From positions 310,001-374,000 of the forward strand of contig VIIQ02000059.1 of assembly GCA_007449985.2 (NCBI GenBank): 64,000 nt of DNA, written 5' to 3'. Positions 60,709-64,000 of the stretch are shown here, piece by piece (the stretch's first letter is position 1; each line of letters begins with the position of its first letter). The notes beneath the pieces were generated by a model, which saw only the letters and a list, made by a program, of their open reading frames with translations, did no database searches and was not told where the DNA came from. Source of the DNA: Desmodesmus armatus (taxonomy: Eukaryota; Chlorophyta; Chlorophyceae; Sphaeropleales; Scenedesmaceae). A program made the translations under genes and the position numbers.

Positions 60709-61288
60709 TCAGCTAGGGCGCTGGAACTGCAGCTGCTTGTCTGTGTGGCCCACGTATGCATACGAGGGCTTGGTATTGTGGGCTGCTGTGGGCTGCTCCT
60801 TTACTAGCAGGATAGAGCCAAGGTTGTCAACGTACTGTCCCTGTAGGGTGCTGGTGGTGCTGGTGCCGTTGCTGCTGCTTGCTTGGCTGATCGTGGGCTT
60901 GAGTACGGGCTGCTCTGTAGCAAGACCCTGCAGCAGCGGCAGGCAGAACGGTCAGACAGCGCCAGTGTTAAGAAAGCATGAGTGCAGCATATGATCAACG
61001 GTGATGATGACGGTGATGAATCAGGGGGGTGCCAGGGGCGCAGCAGATCAGCTGATGAAGCCGATATGCGAGATTATATGTGCGAGGTTACCTCGATGGT
61101 AACGATAGAGCCAGGGCCAAAGGCGACTGGGTCCAAGTCACTTGGCAGCGACACCACAACATACTGCACCTCCTCCTCCCCTGCAGGCAGTACCAGCCAG
61201 ACATGGTCATTGGAGTGTTATATCAAGATGGATGACAAAATTGGCAGCCTAACAACCCACCTTCAATGAAAGTTGGCGTCTCGGACAT
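60709..61288 (-). CDS. TFIIIC subunit 6 homolog (111 aa)
   Basis: Three exons, 61288-61261, 61180-61092 and 60927-60709, join in phase. The protein runs MSETPTFIEGEEEVQYVVV, then SLPSDLDPVAFGPGSIVTIE, then TEQPVLKPT, GQYVDNLGSILLVKEQP and YAYVGHTDKQLQFQRP. This matches the conserved domain of TFIIIC subunit 6 (GTF3C6/Tau55 type): an acidic start, a beta-strand VELSG-like segment, an ExPxLQ-like segment, the (G)xYEDTLGT-like turn and a final CHT-like strand. TFIIIC binds the A and B boxes of tRNA genes and recruits TFIIIB for Pol III. A Ser/Thr-rich loop lies between the two halves. The stop comes right after the domain. It is divergent from the gene at 61616. Confidence 0.82.
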
Positions 61289-61303
61289 TGTGATCTGCTG
61301 CTG

Positions 61304-61555
61304 CTACTGCTGCTGCGGTTGGTGGTGCTGCAGCCGAGCTGATAGTCGCTGTAGTTCATTCAATGCATTCTTGCACTTCTTTAATTTGTGAGCTGCATCT
61401 ACATTGAGGGGCAAACCTGTAGTAAGCAACTGTCGGCAGTTCACGATCCACGAGCAGACCTGCCTTGCCTGCCTCTCAACTCTCAATAATGTTACAGGAA
61501 AGTCAGTGTCGTGCACCTCTGTTGCTTTCACCCTCGATAAGTGCTTAACTAGCAC
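61304..61555 (-). other. Unassigned open frame between divergent genes
   Basis: An 83-codon minus-strand frame ends 15 bp before the TFIIIC6 start. It has no ATG but reads protein-like (DFPVTLLRVERQARQVCSWI, then NVDAAHKLKKCKNALNELQR) and is more A+T-rich than the flanks. It could be an exon relic, a leftover of another gene, or chance. I recognise no domain. Confidence 0.3.
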
Positions 61556-61615
61556 TCAGAATGTACAGTAACTGCCTTTCCCAGCCCAACTCTTTTGCTT
61601 GAAGACACACTCAGC

Positions 61616-64000
61616 ATGGACCCGCGAATGTTCGGGAACCCCTTCCCGGACGGCCCTCCTGGCTGGGAAGTTGTGGCGGGGATCCTGCGACATGTCCAGG
61701 AGGCATCCAACCCTGCTGATGCCGCTGCTTGCATGTGTGGGGTTGAAATGGCAATAGGCATGAACGCCAACCGACCCCTGTCACAGGCAGCATGGAAGAA
61801 GTTGATTCAGGAAGACAAGGTAGGGAGGGATGGTTGGCAGTATCCAGCTGGCTGAATGCACATGTACCTGTAGAAGGCGCGAATTGAGTCGACAGTTGGG
61901 TTGCAGGCATGGAGAGCCTGCTAGGTTGGCATGCTGGGTCCCACACGCAAGCCTGCTTTTGCAATAGCCATGTGGCATACACAAGCAGCAGAGAGAGCAA
62001 TTTCTCAGGTCAAGCATACCCGCCTCTGCTGCTGTTAGTGGTGTCCACATCCGCCCCTCAGCAGTGATTCCCACACACTTATTAAAACTTCCCACACACT
62101 TATTAAAACAAATCAGCCTTCCACATCCCACAGCAGCATCAGCATCATTTCCTGCTGCTGCTGCTGCTGAGTTTGGTCTCATCACCACTTGCTGCCGCTG
62201 CTGCCTGCTTCCCACCCACCCTGCACCTGTGATCCCTTAGGTGCCCCAGCAGTTAGCAGCTTGCTGCTGTGCCTCTGAAGACCCCTACAACCAACGCACA
62301 GCCGCGCTTGCAGCCCTGTCAGCACTTCTGGACCGACTGGAACAAGACGGCATCGTCGATGAAACCAGCTGCAGACAGGTACATCACCACCCGCGCAAGT
62401 GTTCAACACATGAGTTGCATACAGCATGTACATACAGGATCATGATAAATGTTGATGATGGTGACACCAGTGTGTCAGCACAGGGATTAATGAGCATAGC
62501 TAGCATACTATGGACATGCAAGTCACATGCAGGGCAATGCTGTCTACTTGCTCCACCCGCCGTCGATGCAGTCTCCGGTTTGCTATCCTAGTCGGACTAT
62601 GTTGGTGTGCCTCATAGACTGCTTGCATTGTGTGTCATCCCCTCTCCCACCATGTGCCATCTGTGGAAGAAGAACAGGGCCAAAGGAAACCATATGGGTT
62701 GTGTGGGTGAAGTGTGGGTTTTGAGGGACAGCTTGGCTGCCACACATGCCCCCACCTTGTGCAAGTATTGCTCACTTTCTGGTTGGTGGTTAGCCTTTGA
62801 CTGCTGAGTTCTTGCTTTGCAAAAAGACATGTTTTTGGCAGTTGGGGCCCTCGTAAGGTTTGGAGATGAAAGACGCGTTTCTTTTGTGTTGGGGGACTGC
62901 CAGCTGAAATGTGCTGCACCCATCCGCACCCCTGCAACAGCACCGTCATGGCGTTGCTACTTGGCACACGTGTCTGCCTTCAGACACCCTACCCCTACAA
63001 AGAGGTTACTGTATGTTGCAACCTGTCTTTGCAACAATACATATGTTGGGTATGATCTTTGGGCGCTGGGATCCATGAGAGCATGTCCCTGTCTCTCATG
63101 TTGTCAAAGCGCCGCCCCCCCCCCCCCCCCCACCACCACCACCACCACCACCACCAAACACCACAAACACACATGCTTTGATTGTGTTGTGTGTATGACG
63201 CTCTTCAGCCATGTGAATCTCTATCATTCCATGTGTCTTGCACAGGCCCGTTGCAACTGACCCCACTTTCCTGTTGTCAAACTGCCATGCTGCCCTCACC
63301 CCAACACACCCCTTGCAACAGACACCTCTGACGGCCCTCCTGCAGCAGCAGTTTGAGGCCGAACTTATCCCCAACCTACCCACCCTTATGGTGATGACAG
63401 CAGACGCACTCACTACTGCTGCAGCCGCCGGCAGCAGTGGCAGCAATGGCGGCAGCAGTGGCAGCAGTGGCGACTACCAGTACTTTGGTGCTCTCAATAG
63501 TGCCCTGGGGCAGGGCAACCACCTGCTGCATGTATACTACAATATTCGGCATGTATGGCCCATGGGTGTGTTTACAGCAGAGGTGGCAGCAGCAGCAGCG
63601 GTGCCAGCATGCGAGCTAAGCCTGGCGGTTGCCCGGCTGGTGCCGCACTTGGTGAAGCGAAGGGTGCAGCCCCCGCCGCCGCCGCTGCATGTGCTGATGC
63701 CGTTGAGCAAGTCGCTGTTTGCGCTGCATCAAGCTTTGGTGTTGAGGTTTGAGGGCAGGTGAGGTGTTAGTGGGTAAGGTTTGGGGTGGGGTGGGTGGGT
63801 CGCATCAGGGGGTGGGGAGGGGGAGACAGGCCAGCATGTGAGCCTAGTGCTCAGGTGGGTGCAGCGAGGGTGGCAGCCCCCGGCGCCCCCGCTGCATGTG
63901 CTGATGCCGTTGAGCAAGTCGCTGTTTGCGCTGCATCAAGCTTTGGTGTTGAGATTCGAGGGCAGGTGAGCTTTGTATGGGGAAGGTGTGGGGAGGGGTG
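61616..64000 (+). CDS. 5' part of an unrecognised gene, running off the right edge
   Basis: No family recognised. Exon 61616-61819 starts MDPRMFGNPFPDGPPGWEVV and ends at GTAGGG; exon 62241-62378 (VPQQLAACCCASEDPYNQRT, then ALLDRLEQDG) follows in phase 0. A later coding stretch, about 63247-63759 (DPTFLLSNCHAALTP, GDYQYFGALNSALGQGNHLL, YYNIRHVWPMGVFTAEV, LHVLMPLSKSLFALHQALVL), ends at donor GTGAGG. A further piece near 62824-62900 (DMFLAVGALVRFGDERRVSF) is probably coding, but its borders are unresolved. The protein looks alpha-helical with Ala/Gly/Ser inserts. The last visible exon tail is duplicated with its donor, ending at 63966. Confidence 0.65.
63117..63156 (+). repeat. C-run followed by (CAC)n
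   Basis: A run of about 15 C is followed by eight CAC/ACC units in an intron-like stretch of the right-edge gene. Confidence 0.9.
63655..63975 (+). repeat. Exon-tail plus donor duplication at the right edge
   Basis: The segment ending at 63759 (CCGCTGCATGTGCTGATGCC, then SKSLFALHQALVLRFEGR and donor GTGAGG) recurs almost unchanged, ending at 63966 with donor GTGAGC. The copies are about 95 bp, over 90 percent alike by eye, and separated by a G-rich spacer. Confidence 0.88.

Noticed and set aside
60428..60761. Poly-Gln and poly-Ala frames downstream of TFIIIC6
   Set aside because: They lie past the stop in other frames and derive from the CTG/CAG array; no splice site links them to the upstream exons.

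Overview
The window is nuclear DNA of a green alga, most likely a chlorophycean of the Chlamydomonadales. This is inferred from small phase-consistent exons bounded by GTGAG/GTAAG donors and TGCAG acceptors, pervasive CAG/CTG (poly-Q, poly-A) tracts inside proteins, long G/C homopolymers in introns, a tRNA-derived SINE family, and a plastid-derived insertion coding for a piece of plastid RNA polymerase. There is no bacterial-style operon, CRISPR array or rRNA. The species cannot be named from sequence alone.

Layout. 1-3.4 kb: no convincing gene. 3.4-7.5 kb (-): a three-exon gene for a 1185-residue disordered protein with an acidic C-terminal tail. 9.4-11.7 kb (+): a small secreted Cys-rich protein with a His-Gly segment; its introns hold a foldback element and two SINE copies. 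13.2-16.7 kb (-): a complete seven-exon SPRTN/DVC1 DNA-protein crosslink protease with a plastid rpoC2 fragment in its last intron. 17.1-18.7 kb (+): organellar ribosomal protein uL16, divergent from SPRTN. 20.5-26.3 kb (+): two tandem F-box/LRR paralogs, each with an E2F-like site upstream; the second carries a frame break. 28.0-42.8 kb (-): one roughly 15 kb gene, recognised by joining about 16 small exons, for a WDTC1/DCAF9-type protein (WD40, TPR, long disordered insert, WD40). 43-50 kb: gene-poor repeat-rich DNA. 50.0-54.9 kb (-): an F-box/LRR protein of AMN1/FBXL type. 55-57.7 kb: minisatellites and a foldback element with telomere-like words. 57.8-58.9 kb (-): a NADAR-domain protein. 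60.7-61.3 kb (-): a TFIIIC subunit 6 homolog. 61.6 kb to the right edge (+): the 5' part of an unrecognised gene.

The most unusual signal is a recurrent structure: short tandem duplications that begin or end at exon edges. Each copies either an exon tail with its 5' splice site, or an exon head with its 3' splice site, or in one case a whole exon. At least eight loci occur in the WDTC1-like gene (up to five copies at one) and one more in the gene at the right edge. They create ladders of near-identical alternative splice sites and may be this window's undescribed phenomenon. Read coverage and RNA-seq would decide whether they are real and used.

Functionally the genes are a mixed nuclear set: crosslink repair (SPRTN), organelle translation (uL16), ubiquitin-ligase substrate receptors (WDTC1-like for CUL4-DDB1, three F-box/LRR proteins for SCF), Pol III transcription (TFIIIC6) and NAD/ADP-ribose-related chemistry (NADAR). 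Nothing suggests they form one pathway.
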